64,000 nt of DNA from Panacagrimonas sp963975245 (GCA_963975245.1 CAXBFJ010000014.1:17771-81770), one strand, 5' to 3'. Numbered from the stretch's first letter, positions 25,686 through 34,960 are shown. Notes: generated from the letters alone by a model not told the origin. Numbers and translations are program-made.

Positions 25686-27122
25686 CTACTGCTTGGCCGC
25701 CGAGCGCGCTAGCATCGAGGTCGTGGAGTAGCCATCGTGAAAGTCCAGCACGATGACATCCCCGCCGTGGGCCTTCACAGCCTCATATCCCGCGATGTCT
25801 TCTGGCTTGTAGTCGCCGCCCTTGACCAGCAGGTCAGGCAGCACATTTTCAATCAGCCTGGCGGGTGTCTGCTCGGCGAAGGACACCAGATAGTCCACAC
25901 AACGCAGCCCCGCCAGTACGCGCATGCGATCCGCGCAGGGATTCACCGGGCGGTCGGGGCCTTTGTTCAACTGGCGCACGGAATCATCTTCATTGACCGC
26001 AACAATCAACAGGTCACCGAGCTGGCGGGCGGCTTCGAGGTAGCGCACATGACCCACATGCAGCAGATCAAAGACCCCGTTGGTCATGACCACGCGCTTG
26101 CCCTGTGCACGGGCACTCGTCACTTTTTCGAGCAAACGGGATTCATCCAGCAAGCGCTCGTCGCCCGCCGAGGGTTGCTGAAAGGCCTGCTCGATCTCGC
26201 TGCGGGTCGTGCTGGCGGTGCCCAGCTTGCCAACGACGAGTCCAGCTGCGGCATTGGCCATGCGCGTGGCATCGGCCATGTCCATGTTGGCGGCAAGACC
26301 GGCCGCCAGCGTTGCGATTACGGTGTCACCCGCGCCGGTCACATCAAAGACCTCCCGCGCCTGGGTGGGCAGGTGGACGGCCGCTATTCCCGGCCGCAGA
26401 AGGCTCATGCCTTTTTCGCTGCGTGTGACCAGCAGGGCCTGCAGGTCCAGTTCACGACATAGGGCCTCGCCCTTGCGCACCAAAGTGGCTTCGTCAGCAC
26501 AGGTGCCAACGACGGCTTCCAGTTCAGGAACATTCGGCGTCAGCAGCGTGGCACCGCGATAGCGGCTGTAATCGCGTTCCTTGGGGTCAATCAGCACCGG
26601 CTTGTTGAGTGCGCGCGCCTGTGCAATCAGGGCAGGCAGATCACGCAGACTGCCCTTGGCATAGTCCGACAGAATTGCGACCTGCGCTGCGGCCAGACAT
26701 TCGGTGAAGCGTTGAATCAGTGCGGCTCGATCAAACGCCCCATCGCGTGCATACGATTCCTCGAAATCCAGTCGAATGACCTGCTGGTTGCGCGACATGA
26801 CGCGCAGCTTGGTAATGGTTGGCAGATCCGGACTTTCGATCCAGTGCGACTGCACGCCAGCCGCGTCCAGACCTTGCGTGAGTTGTTGCGCGGCCTGATC
26901 ACGGCCAACCACGCCGAGCAGCTCTGCGTGCGCGCCCAGAGCGGCAAGATTGAGGGCCACGTTGGCAGCGCCGCCGGGGCGGCCTTCGTCCATGCCCACG
27001 CGCACGACGGGAACCGGCGCTTCGGGTGAGATCCGGTTCGTGGCGCCGGTCCAGTAGCGATCCAGCATCACATCGCCTGCGACCAGCAGGCGCGCCTGAG
27101 AAAAATCGGGGATGGCGATCAC
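25686..27122 (-). CDS. hldE: Bifunctional heptose 7-phosphate kinase/heptose 1-phosphate adenylyltransferase
   Basis: A protein of 478 residues with two domains. The PfkB-type kinase (residues 1-about 320) has LVAGDVMLDRYW, GRPGGAANVALN and DVTGAGDTVIA with the catalytic Asp. The C-terminal nucleotidyltransferase has TNGVFDLLHVGHVRYLEAA with the HxGH motif. HldE makes ADP-heptose precursors for the LPS inner core in the cytoplasm. It lies on the minus strand with the aminotransferase gene upstream and the GT9 heptosyltransferase just beyond that, so heptose synthesis and transfer are grouped. No separate gmhA, gmhB or hldD is present in the window. Confidence 0.97.
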   Translation of the reverse strand: MIAIPDFSQARLLVAGDVMLDRYWTGATNRISPEAPVPVVRVGMDEGRPGGAANVALNLAALGAHAELLGVVGRDQAAQQLTQGLDAAGVQSHWIESPDLPTITKLRVMSRNQQVIRLDFEESYARDGAFDRAALIQRFTECLAAAQVAILSDYAKGSLRDLPALIAQARALNKPVLIDPKERDYSRYRGATLLTPNVPELEAVVGTCADEATLVRKGEALCRELDLQALLVTRSEKGMSLLRPGIAAVHLPTQAREVFDVTGAGDTVIATLAAGLAANMDMADATRMANAAAGLVVGKLGTASTTRSEIEQAFQQPSAGDERLLDESRLLEKVTSARAQGKRVVMTNGVFDLLHVGHVRYLEAARQLGDLLIVAVNEDDSVRQLNKGPDRPVNPCADRMRVLAGLRCVDYLVSFAEQTPARLIENVLPDLLVKGGDYKPEDIAGYEAVKAHGGDVIVLDFHDGYSTTSMLARSAAKQ

Positions 27123-27231
27123 GATAGGCTCTGCGTTCGGGTCTGCTCTTGTGGATGCGTCCTGCGCCGGAATGCAGCCGCTTTGCGGCGCGCTTCTGCA
27201 GATTCTACCCGGCAGCGCCTGATGCCGCCCC

Positions 27232-28155
27232 TCAGACGCGGGTCAGCCAGTGCGAATGCTGCGGGCTCTGACCTTTGACCGCGGCAAGATAATCTGCCTG
27301 CAGCTGCGTCGTGACAGGGCCACGCAGACCATCGCCGACGACGCGATTATCCACCTCGCGCACTGGCGTTACTTCCGCAGCGGTGCCGGTAAAGAATACT
27401 TCGTCACAGCAGTAAAGCTCGTCGCGCGTGATGCGGCGCTCTGTCACTTTGATATTGCGCGCTTGCGCCAGGCTCATCACGGTTCGTCGGGTAATGCCGT
27501 CGAGACAGGCATTGAGATCGGGGGTGTGCAGGGCGCCGTCCTGGACCAGAAACACATTCTCAACGCTGCCTTCTGCCACGTGCCCGCTGGTATCCAGGGT
27601 AATGGCCTCGTCGTAGCCGTCGCGCATGACTTCATTGAGCGCCATCATCGAATTGATGTAATTGCCATTCGCCTTGGCACGCGCCATCGACGAGTTGACG
27701 TAGTTGCGGCTGAAGCTGGAGGTCTTGGCGCGAATGCCGCGCTCCATGTTCTCTGCGCCCAGATAAGCATCCCATGTCCAGGCGGCGATGATGACGTGGG
27801 TTTTCAAGCCGCTCGCGCGCAGCCCCATGCCCTCAGAGCTGTAGAACACCATGGGGCGCAGATAGGCCTCCTTCAAACCGTTCTTTCGCAGCACATCCAG
27901 GTGCGCCTGATTGATCTGATCCTGCGAAAACGGCATTTCCATGCCGAGAATCTTTGCCGAATTGAACAGGCGCCGGGTGTGGTCCTGAAGACGAAACAAG
28001 GCCGAGCCATCAGCGGTGCGATATGCGCGCACGCCTTCGAAACAGCCCACGCCATAATGCAGGGTGTAAGTCATGACGTGGACCTGGCATTCGCGCCAGG
28101 GGCGCAGATCGCCATCGAACCAGATCCAGCCGTCGCGGTCGGCCATTGAATTCAT
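27232..28155 (-). CDS. ilvE: Branched-chain amino acid aminotransferase
   Basis: I place the start at the ATG at 28155 (MNSMADRDGWIWFDGDL), with AGGGAT upstream, giving 307 residues. It is a class IV PLP enzyme. HYGVGCFEGVRAYR, NYINSMMALNE and ITRRTVMSLA are the IlvE patterns, and the PLP-binding Lys lies in RAKANG. It moves the amino group between glutamate and the 2-oxo acids of Leu, Ile and Val. It is divergent from the heptosyltransferase gene, with only 55 bases between the starts, and co-oriented with hldE, 109 bases downstream. It could supply 2-oxo acids for the dehydrogenase complex at 42861-46607. Confidence 0.96.
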   Translation of the reverse strand: MNSMADRDGWIWFDGDLRPWRECQVHVMTYTLHYGVGCFEGVRAYRTADGSALFRLQDHTRRLFNSAKILGMEMPFSQDQINQAHLDVLRKNGLKEAYLRPMVFYSSEGMGLRASGLKTHVIIAAWTWDAYLGAENMERGIRAKTSSFSRNYVNSSMARAKANGNYINSMMALNEVMRDGYDEAITLDTSGHVAEGSVENVFLVQDGALHTPDLNACLDGITRRTVMSLAQARNIKVTERRITRDELYCCDEVFFTGTAAEVTPVREVDNRVVGDGLRGPVTTQLQADYLAAVKGQSPQHSHWLTRV

Positions 28156-28179
28156 CGTTGATCCCTGCTCACATGCAAA

Positions 28180-28198
28180 GCCCGCCAAAGCGGCGGGC
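28180..28198. promoter_or_regulatory. GC-rich hairpin between ilvE and the heptosyltransferase gene
   Basis: GCCCGCC (28180-28186) and GGCGGGC (28192-28198) are a perfect 7-bp stem with an AAAGC loop. It lies 12 bases before the heptosyltransferase start and 25 bases from the ilvE start, in a 55-base divergent gap. It could be an operator or a structure that limits translation of the heptosyltransferase. There is no T-run, so a terminator is unlikely. Confidence 0.45.
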
Positions 28199-28210
28199 GA
28201 GCCTTATTAT

Positions 28211-29245
28211 ATGCCGGTGAAACTCGAACACTCTCCCCCAAAACGCATTCTCATCGTCCGTATTTCCGCGCTGGGAGACATCGTCTTCTGCACGTCCTTG
28301 CTGGAGGGTTTGCGGCGAACCTATCCGACGGCGCATATCGCCTGGCTCGTGGAGCCCAACTTCGGCGGCATTTTGGAAGGAGACCCGCGGATCAATGAGA
28401 TCATCCGTCTGCCATCGGGTGCGATGAAGAGCCTGTCAGGCCTGCGTGCCGCGCGAGCCATGCTCCGACAGGAGCCGAAATTTGATTGGGTGATTGATGC
28501 GCAGGGCTTGCTCAAATCGCGGTTCCTGGCGCGCTGCGTCAAGGCTTCACGCTATTTCGGATTCGAGTCCAAGGAGCCGGGCGCCTTCCTGATGAACCGC
28601 CTGTTTGCCAAGGGTGGTGATCCGGCGCAGATCAGCTCCGAGTATCGCTATCTTGCTGCCGAGCTGACCGGCCCTGATCCGGGTCCACCGCGCCTGATGC
28701 CCTCGCGCATGTCACGCGAACGTGCGCAGAAAATCCTGGAGAACACCAGTCTCGATGCAGGCTTTATCGCGCTATGCCCGTTTACGACGCGACCGCAGAA
28801 ACATTGGCGCGAAGAACACTGGGGCACGCTCGCGCATAAGTTGATGGACTTGGGCATCGGACGCTGTGTGCTGCTGGGTGGCCCGCAGGATCGCGAAGCG
28901 GCCAAGCGCATCATGGCCGGTATGCCGCGCGGATCGGTTGATCTGGTGGGTGCAACACCGCTGCCGGATATTGCAGCAGTGATTGACAGCGCGCGGCTGA
29001 TCATTGGTGTCGATACCGGACTGACACACATTGGTATCGCGGTACGCCGCCCGGTCATCGCGCTGTTTGGTTCCACGCGCCCCTACACCGAAGGTGCCGA
29101 TACGGCGCTGCGTGTGGTCTTTCATCCCTTGCCCTGTGCGCCCTGCAAACGAAATCCGACCTGCGGCGGGACCTTCGCCTGCATGCGCGATCTGTCGCCG
29201 GACCTGATCGCAAAAGTGGCCGGACAATTTATTGGTCGCGCGTGA
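28211..29245 (+). CDS. GT9-family heptosyltransferase-like glycosyltransferase
   Basis: The start is the ATG at 28211; the frame is open further upstream but only antisense to ilvE. The product is 344 residues. The N-terminus ILIVRISALGDIVFCTSLL is the GT9 signature, and the donor domain has CPFTTRPQKHWREEHW and GVDTGLTHIGIAVRRPVIALFGST, the ADP-heptose binding region of WaaC and WaaF. The C-terminal Cys-rich segment CAPCKRNPTCGGTFAC is typical of the family. It probably adds heptose to the lipid A-Kdo core. The symbol is left empty because WaaC, WaaF and WaaQ cannot be told apart here. It overlaps the next gene by four bases. Confidence 0.9.
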   Translation: MPVKLEHSPPKRILIVRISALGDIVFCTSLLEGLRRTYPTAHIAWLVEPNFGGILEGDPRINEIIRLPSGAMKSLSGLRAARAMLRQEPKFDWVIDAQGLLKSRFLARCVKASRYFGFESKEPGAFLMNRLFAKGGDPAQISSEYRYLAAELTGPDPGPPRLMPSRMSRERAQKILENTSLDAGFIALCPFTTRPQKHWREEHWGTLAHKLMDLGIGRCVLLGGPQDREAAKRIMAGMPRGSVDLVGATPLPDIAAVIDSARLIIGVDTGLTHIGIAVRRPVIALFGSTRPYTEGADTALRVVFHPLPCAPCKRNPTCGGTFACMRDLSPDLIAKVAGQFIGRA

Positions 29246-30318
29246 AAATTCTCCACGTTGAAACCGGGATGTCGATGTACGGCGGTGCGCAGCAGGTGGC
29301 GTATCTGCTTGAGTCGATGGCACGGCACGGAATCGAGAACATTCTGGTGTGCCCGCCGGGTGCTGCGATCGGACAGCATTTCTCGAATGTTTCCGGTGTC
29401 AGGGTTTGCGAGGTTCCCTGTTCCGGCGATCTGGACCTGATGTTCATATCGCGGCTACGCAAGGTCTTGCGTCAACACCAGCCCGATCTGGTTCATCTTC
29501 ACTCGCGCCGCGGCGCAGACCTGCTCGGCGGCATCGCGGCAAAACGCGAGCGCATCGCCTGCGTGTTGTCGCGCCGTGTCGATAATCCCGAGAACCGCTG
29601 GTGGGCTGCGCTCAAGTATCGATTATTCGACCGGGTGATCTGCATCTCACAGGGTATCTCGGCGGTGCTTTCAGACTGCGGCGTCGCCCGAGAGAAATTG
29701 CGCGCGGTGCGCTCCAGCGTTGATCCTGTCCCTTGGCAGCATGCGGAATCGCGCGAAGCCTTTTGCACGGAGTTCGGCGTTCCCACGGATGCGGTGCTGA
29801 TCGGAGTGGTCGCGCAGTTGATCGAGCGCAAGGGACATCGCGTGCTGTTTGAAGCGCTCCGGATGATCCCGCAACGTGATGCCTTGAAAGTAATCTGCTT
29901 TGGCAAAGGACCGATTCGTGAGTCACTGGAGCAGGATGCTGCTGATCTGTCCGATACCGTGAGTTTTGCTGGGTTTCGAGACGACTTGCCGAGATGGGTC
30001 GGTGCCCTGGATATCCTGGTGCATCCGGCGATGATGGAAGGTCTGGGTGTTTCGCTGTTGCAGGCCAGTGCAGCCGGGGTGCCCATAATTGCCAGTCGGG
30101 CAGGGGGGATGCCCGAAGCTGTCGCCGATGGTGTCAGCGGCATGCTGGTCGCGCCGGGTGATGCCGCAGAACTCGCGCAAGCCTTGAGCAAGCTCTGCAC
30201 AGATGCAGCACTGCGCAAGACCCTGGGCGCGCAGGGGCAAAAGCGCACCGAGGAAGAGTTTTCAGTTGAGAAGATGGTGCAGGGCAATATCGCGGTTTAC
30301 CGGGAACTGCTCGCTTAA
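29242..30318 (+). CDS. GT4-family glycosyltransferase
   Basis: A protein of 358 residues from a GTG that overlaps the heptosyltransferase stop. The N-terminal GT-B domain has MSMYGGAQQVAYLLESMARHG, a Gly-rich acceptor loop. The C-terminal domain has VVAQLIERKGHRVLFEAL, FAGFRDDLPRWVGALDILVHP and the EX7E region MEGLGVSLLQASAAG, in which the second Glu is replaced by Gln. The SRAGGMPEAVADG segment contacts the donor. It probably adds a core or O-antigen sugar after the heptosyltransferase. The convergent GT gene ends 23 bases downstream, and no clear terminator lies between. Confidence 0.9.
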   Translation: MKILHVETGMSMYGGAQQVAYLLESMARHGIENILVCPPGAAIGQHFSNVSGVRVCEVPCSGDLDLMFISRLRKVLRQHQPDLVHLHSRRGADLLGGIAAKRERIACVLSRRVDNPENRWWAALKYRLFDRVICISQGISAVLSDCGVAREKLRAVRSSVDPVPWQHAESREAFCTEFGVPTDAVLIGVVAQLIERKGHRVLFEALRMIPQRDALKVICFGKGPIRESLEQDAADLSDTVSFAGFRDDLPRWVGALDILVHPAMMEGLGVSLLQASAAGVPIIASRAGGMPEAVADGVSGMLVAPGDAAELAQALSKLCTDAALRKTLGAQGQKRTEEEFSVEKMVQGNIAVYRELLA

Positions 30319-30341
30319 GCGTGTTTTCCTGATATTGCGGA

Positions 30342-31406
30342 TCAGCGAAGATCACGCAGCATTCGCTGGTAGAAGTCTGTCAGCGACTCGATCGTTTTTT
30401 GTTCGCTGTAGTGCGACTGATAATGCTGTTTTCCGCTCAAGGCCAAAGATTGGCGCAGATCAGGTTCGCCCAGCAGGCGGTGCAGGGTTTGTGAAAGTGA
30501 TGCAGGGTCTTGAACAGGGCAGAGCAAGCCGTTCTGTCCATGTGCAATCAATTCAAGTCCGCCATCGGTTTGCGTACAGACCACTGGCAGGCCTCGGCTC
30601 CAGGCTTCGAGAATGACATTGCCCATGGGTTCTATGCGTGAGGGGCAGACAAACATGTCGGCAAGCTGCAGCGCGTTCAGCGGCTGATCCAGCCAACCAC
30701 TGAAATGAATGCGAGCCGCGTTTTGCTGTGCTTGGCGCTGCAATTGCTGGCGCATCGGGCCATCGCCGATTAACAGCAGATGCAACGGGCGCCCTCCAAT
30801 CTCTACCGGCAGCTTCGAGAAAGCTGAGATGAGATCCTGAAAACCCTTCTTCTCGAAAAAGCGCCCCAGACCGACCACCAGCAGGGCATGTTCGGGGAGG
30901 TGCAGGTCGAGTCGGGTCGGCTGTGGGCTTTCGCAGCGTGTTTGTTCGGGAACAAAGTTGTTGATCTGTTGCACGCGCTTAGCCGGAAAACCGGCATTGA
31001 TCATCCACCGGCGCATGCCCTCGGTGTTCACGATCCAGCCGTGGGCGTGGCGAAAGTGGCGCGGCTTGTAGTGGCCGCCGAGACGGGCCAGGTGCAGGAA
31101 GCGTCGGGGCGGGCGTGTCAGCCAGGTGGCGCGTGAGGCCCAGGTCTGGACGATCGGTGCGTCCTGCTCCGAGATCCAGCGGCGGATGTCGAGCACGCTG
31201 CCAAGGTCCAGATAATTTCTCATCGCAAATGAAGTGCAGGACATGCCGGCACCGATCTGTGTCGCCAGTTTGGCCCCGCTTCGGACGCCACAGCAGACCG
31301 GATGTCCGGAACTATTCAGCGCATGTGTGTGACGCAGGAAGCTGGTTTCTGCCCCGCCCATTTGCGGGCTGGCGATGAGGTGAAGACTGCGCAGTTCTGC
31401 GCGCAT
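30342..31406 (-). CDS. GT4-family glycosyltransferase
   Basis: A protein of 354 residues. The start overlaps the stop of the gene upstream (TGATG). The acceptor domain begins LHLIASPQMGGAETSFLRHTHALN, and the donor domain has VVGLGRFFEKKGFQDLISAF and IEPMGNVILEAWSRGLPVVCT, the EX7E motif. The Arg and Lys in the RFFEKKG segment match phosphate binding in GT4 enzymes. It is the last gene of the operon pdxH-asnB-GT-GT. The product probably acts on a lipid-linked or LPS-core acceptor; the sugar is unknown. Confidence 0.92.
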   Translation of the reverse strand: MRAELRSLHLIASPQMGGAETSFLRHTHALNSSGHPVCCGVRSGAKLATQIGAGMSCTSFAMRNYLDLGSVLDIRRWISEQDAPIVQTWASRATWLTRPPRRFLHLARLGGHYKPRHFRHAHGWIVNTEGMRRWMINAGFPAKRVQQINNFVPEQTRCESPQPTRLDLHLPEHALLVVGLGRFFEKKGFQDLISAFSKLPVEIGGRPLHLLLIGDGPMRQQLQRQAQQNAARIHFSGWLDQPLNALQLADMFVCPSRIEPMGNVILEAWSRGLPVVCTQTDGGLELIAHGQNGLLCPVQDPASLSQTLHRLLGEPDLRQSLALSGKQHYQSHYSEQKTIESLTDFYQRMLRDLR

Positions 31407-32536
31407 CAGGCGTCGGGGAGCAATCCCATCAACTGCAGATAACGATTGGCACTGAGGTCTGCGCGATATTCCCGAACCGCTTCCCGCAGCGTCTCTGCGG
31501 GCAAGGGGTTTTCCAGAGTGGCCAACATGGCGTCTGCCATTGCTTCGTGGTCACCAACCGCCACCAGCGGGCCGTATCGGCCACCATCGAGCGTCTCTAC
31601 AGGCCCACTGGGACAATCAGTGGAGACGCTGGGGATGCCCAATGCCAGCGCTTCGGTCAGGGCGTTGGGTGAGCCTTCCCAGGCCGAGGAGAGAACGAAC
31701 TGATCGGCGCGTGACAGCCAGGCATAGGGATTTTTCTGGAACCCCGGCAGGAGCAGGTGCTGGCTGATGCCCAGTTCGGAAGCGAGTCGTTCGTGTTGCT
31801 CACGATCACCGGGTTCAGGACCGTCACCGAGAATGATCAGGCGCGCAGCCCTGGTCTTGATCACCTTTGAAAAGGCGCGCAATAGACTGGGAAAATCCTT
31901 CTGCCGGGTCAGGCGGCCCATGCCCAGGATCACAGGGACCGACTTGTCTGTGAGCCAGGGATGTGGCGCGTCTTCGCTTGCCAGTTCGGCCAGACGTGGC
32001 GTGATCACCGGGTTTCGGATGACGTGTACCTTGTCGGGTGCGATGCCGGTGACCTTGAGTGTGTCCTGACGCACCCCTTCCGAAACGGCAATGACGCCTT
32101 GCGCGCGAGGGTATTTGCGCTTCATCGGGGTGGTCCGCAGCCAGCGACTGAGCAGATCTTTGCGTTCAAGCGCAGCGGAGAGATTGGTGCCCAGCCGGAT
32201 AAACACGGGGGTGTTGGTGCCGGCCTTGGCCGCTGCCCCCAGTGCTGCACGCCCAGCGCGATCCTTTGCGGCGAGCAGGGCATCCGGCTTGAACTTTCTC
32301 AGGTACTCAGCGACTTCGCCCACGCTGCTCCAGGAATGCTTAGAGCCAAGACGAATGATGTTGACCTCATCCGAGATCAGGCTGGCGTGACCACCGCGCA
32401 GCTTCAGAGCCAGCAGGTCGACGTCCACATGCTTCACCGCTGCTGCGCAGAGGTTGGAGACCATGCGTTCGACGCCGCCGTCGCCAGAAAACGAAATGAA
32501 TACGGCCAGCCGTTTTCGGCGTGTCGTCTCAGACAT
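31406..32536 (-). CDS. GT4-family glycosyltransferase, paralogue of the 7774-8925 product
   Basis: The start is placed at the ATG at 32536, which overlaps the asnB stop by eight bases; the product is 376 residues. The acceptor domain has FISFSGDGGVERMVSNL. The donor domain has ILGMGRLTRQKDFPSLLRAF, LLPGFQKNPYAWLSRADQF and SAWEGSPNALTEALALG with both Glu residues of EX7E. It shares CPSGP-[SV]-E-x-LDGGR-x-G-x-LV-x-VGD with the enzyme at 7774-8925, so the two are likely paralogues. Its role is transfer of a sugar to a surface glycan, and its order in the operon suggests co-expression with the amidotransferase. Confidence 0.92.
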   Translation of the reverse strand: MSETTRRKRLAVFISFSGDGGVERMVSNLCAAAVKHVDVDLLALKLRGGHASLISDEVNIIRLGSKHSWSSVGEVAEYLRKFKPDALLAAKDRAGRAALGAAAKAGTNTPVFIRLGTNLSAALERKDLLSRWLRTTPMKRKYPRAQGVIAVSEGVRQDTLKVTGIAPDKVHVIRNPVITPRLAELASEDAPHPWLTDKSVPVILGMGRLTRQKDFPSLLRAFSKVIKTRAARLIILGDGPEPGDREQHERLASELGISQHLLLPGFQKNPYAWLSRADQFVLSSAWEGSPNALTEALALGIPSVSTDCPSGPVETLDGGRYGPLVAVGDHEAMADAMLATLENPLPAETLREAVREYRADLSANRYLQLMGLLPDA

Positions 32537-34343
32537 AACGTAGGGGGTCCTCTTCTGTGGCCGGCGCCTCCGAGCTGCGGGCCACGAACAATCCATGCCA
32601 GATGGCAAACTGCATCAGGCTCCATATTTCACGGGTCACATCCTGCTTTTCCGCCTGACGGCCAAGCAGAGCGAGCACCGCTTGCGGCTCGCACCACTGG
32701 CGAATGGCTTCATTCTTCGGCAGGCGCGCAGCTAGTTCAGTCAGGAAATCGCCCTGCAACCATTCGCCGACAGGGACGTGGAAGCCGGACTTGTGACGCC
32801 ACACGTGGTCGCTGGGAAGAAATTTCTCGGACCAGCGTTTGAGAAAGACCTTGCCCGAGTCCTTGCGCGCCTTCAGTGCGTCCGGCAGCGACAGTCCGAA
32901 TTCGATGACGCGATGATCGACGAACGGCACGCGTCCTTCCACGCTCGAAGCCATGAGCATGCGATCTGCCTTGACCAGAAGATCGTCCGGCAGATTGGTG
33001 GATAGATCCACGTACTGGCGACGTTGAAGGTCGCTCCATGCTTCTGGTGTTTCGCGCCAGGCCTCGATGAACGGTGCGCGATGCAAATCCAGGGCATCGT
33101 GCAAAGCGGGCCTGAACAGGCGGCTCAACTTGCCGGACTTGAGTTCCCCGCGGGTGCGGAAGCCGCCACTGCCGGGATAGCGCAAATTCTTGAACACGCG
33201 TTCGGCCCAGGCGGGACGATAGCGACCGTAGCCGGCAAATGCCTCATCGCCACCTTCGCCGCTGAAGATCACCTTCAGGTCCTGGCTGGCGGCTTCGGCC
33301 AGAGCCAGGGTCGGGAGGCAGGCGTAGTCCCGCATCAAGTCATCCGCAGCCCAGACGCAGCGCGGTAGCCGTCGAAATACTTGCTGTGACGACAGGCGAA
33401 TGGCCTGGTGCTCAGAACCAAACAGTTTGGCCATGCGTTCGGCGCCGTCCAGCTCATCCTTGAGCTTGGCGTTTTCCCAGCCCATCGAGTAGCTGCGGAT
33501 GGGTTTTGAATGCATCTGCCGCAACTGGGCAAGCAGCACCGCCGAATCCACGCCACCAGACAGGAAAACACCAAAAGGCACATCCGAGCGCATGTGCTGG
33601 CGCATGACCTCCTCAAACAGCGGCTCCCATTCCTCTACGGCTTGCTCATAGTCGATTTCGCGCGGCATGACCGAGCGCGCAGACCAGTATCGGTGGTGCG
33701 CCATTTCCAGCTGTAGATCAATGCGAATGGCCTCGCCCGGCAGGACCCGGTGGATGCCCTGAAAAATGGTTTCGCGGCCGCTGGAATTTTGATTCTGAAA
33801 AAACTGGGCCAGCGCCTTGGGGTTGATCTCCGGGGACTTTGGCATGGCCGCGAGGATGGCCTTGATCTCTGACGCAAACAGGATGCGGTCGTCCAGTCTC
33901 GCGTAATACAGCGGCTTGATTCCGAGTCGGTCACGGACGAGCCAGAGCTCGTTCATTTCGTGATCGAACAATGCGAGCGCGTACATGCCCTGCAGGCGGT
34001 CCAGTGAGGCCTTGCCCCAATGCGCCCATCCATGGAGCGCCACTTCGCTATCAGATTGGCTCAGCGGCGCCGCGCCGAGCGATTCCAGTTCCTGTCGCAG
34101 TTCGACGTAGTTGTAGATCTCGCCATTGCAGACCATGGCGTAGCGCTTGTCCCGGTCATGCAGGGGCTGGTGACCGCCTGGCAGGTCAATGATGGACAGG
34201 CGGGTGTGCGCAATACCGAATGTCTCTGAAACGTAATGCCCCTGATCCTCCGGGCCGCGGTGGACCAGGGTCTGCGCCATGGCGCGAAGCACAGGGACTT
34301 CGGCGCCACCGTGGCGCCTCACCATGCCGGCAATCCCACACAT
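32529..34343 (-). CDS. asnB: Asparagine synthase (glutamine-hydrolysing)-type amidotransferase
   Basis: A protein of 604 residues. Cys2 after the initiator Met is the N-terminal nucleophile of the class II glutaminase domain (MCGIAGMVRR, then RLSIIDLPGGHQP and CNGEIYNYVELR). The synthetase domain has FGVFLSGGVDSAVLLAQL, the PP-loop that binds ATP, and IFSGEGGDEAFAGYGRY. The normal product is asparagine, but members inside glycan loci often amidate a sugar carboxyl such as a uronic acid. The location among glycosyltransferase genes makes this second role likely, though not proven. It overlaps pdxH (TGATG) and the next glycosyltransferase gene. Confidence 0.92.
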   Translation of the reverse strand: MCGIAGMVRRHGGAEVPVLRAMAQTLVHRGPEDQGHYVSETFGIAHTRLSIIDLPGGHQPLHDRDKRYAMVCNGEIYNYVELRQELESLGAAPLSQSDSEVALHGWAHWGKASLDRLQGMYALALFDHEMNELWLVRDRLGIKPLYYARLDDRILFASEIKAILAAMPKSPEINPKALAQFFQNQNSSGRETIFQGIHRVLPGEAIRIDLQLEMAHHRYWSARSVMPREIDYEQAVEEWEPLFEEVMRQHMRSDVPFGVFLSGGVDSAVLLAQLRQMHSKPIRSYSMGWENAKLKDELDGAERMAKLFGSEHQAIRLSSQQVFRRLPRCVWAADDLMRDYACLPTLALAEAASQDLKVIFSGEGGDEAFAGYGRYRPAWAERVFKNLRYPGSGGFRTRGELKSGKLSRLFRPALHDALDLHRAPFIEAWRETPEAWSDLQRRQYVDLSTNLPDDLLVKADRMLMASSVEGRVPFVDHRVIEFGLSLPDALKARKDSGKVFLKRWSEKFLPSDHVWRHKSGFHVPVGEWLQGDFLTELAARLPKNEAIRQWCEPQAVLALLGRQAEKQDVTREIWSLMQFAIWHGLFVARSSEAPATEEDPLRYV

Positions 34344-34960
34344 CAGGGTTCCAGCCGGTCAATCACCCAGGTGCCGCCCTGCTGCTGGTAGCGCAAACGA
34401 TCGTGCAGGCGGCTCCTGCGACCCTGCCAGAATTCGAACACGCAAGGTGCCACGACGAACCCGCCCCAGCGTTCTGGCAGCGGTATTTCCTTGCCCTCCA
34501 TCGCGGCCTCATTGCGGGCGTAGCGGGCCTCCAGGGTTTCGCGGGAATCCACGACCCGGGATTGATGCGAGGTCATGGCGCCGAGTTGTGACTTTCGCGG
34601 ACGAGAATGGAAATATTGTTCTGACATTTCACGACTGAGCCTGCGCGCCGTGCCTTCCACGCGCACCTGACGTTCCAGCCGGTCCCACCAGAAGGTGAGG
34701 GCGACATCGCCATTGGCAGACAATTCCTGACCCTTGGCGCCTTCGTAGTCGGTATAAAAGCAGATGCCGTGCTCATGAAAGCCCTTGAACAGCACCATGC
34801 GCGCGCGTGGTTTGCCGTCAGGGCCGATCGTCGCCAGGTTCATGGCAGTGGGCTCGATCTGGCCAGCTTTTTTGGCGGCATTGATCCAGGATTCGAGCTG
34901 CGCGATGGGGTCCGGATTGAGCTCGGTTTCGTTCAGATTGGGGGATTGATTGTCTTGCAT
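34343..34960 (-). CDS. pdxH: Pyridoxamine/pyridoxine 5'-phosphate oxidase
   Basis: A protein of 205 residues, the usual length. The FMN-binding split barrel is seen in PRARMVLFKGFHEHGICFYTDYEGAKGQEL and VALTFWWDRLERQVRVEG. SREMSEQYFHSRPRKSQLGAM and the C-terminal FWQGRRSRLHDRLRY, with the conserved Arg residues, match PdxH closely. It makes pyridoxal 5'-phosphate, the cofactor of transaminases such as IlvE. It is the first gene of the minus-strand operon with asnB and two glycosyltransferases, whose stops and starts overlap. The hybrid kinase gene at 35068 diverges from it across 107 bases. Confidence 0.97.
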   Translation of the reverse strand: MQDNQSPNLNETELNPDPIAQLESWINAAKKAGQIEPTAMNLATIGPDGKPRARMVLFKGFHEHGICFYTDYEGAKGQELSANGDVALTFWWDRLERQVRVEGTARRLSREMSEQYFHSRPRKSQLGAMTSHQSRVVDSRETLEARYARNEAAMEGKEIPLPERWGGFVVAPCVFEFWQGRRSRLHDRLRYQQQGGTWVIDRLEP

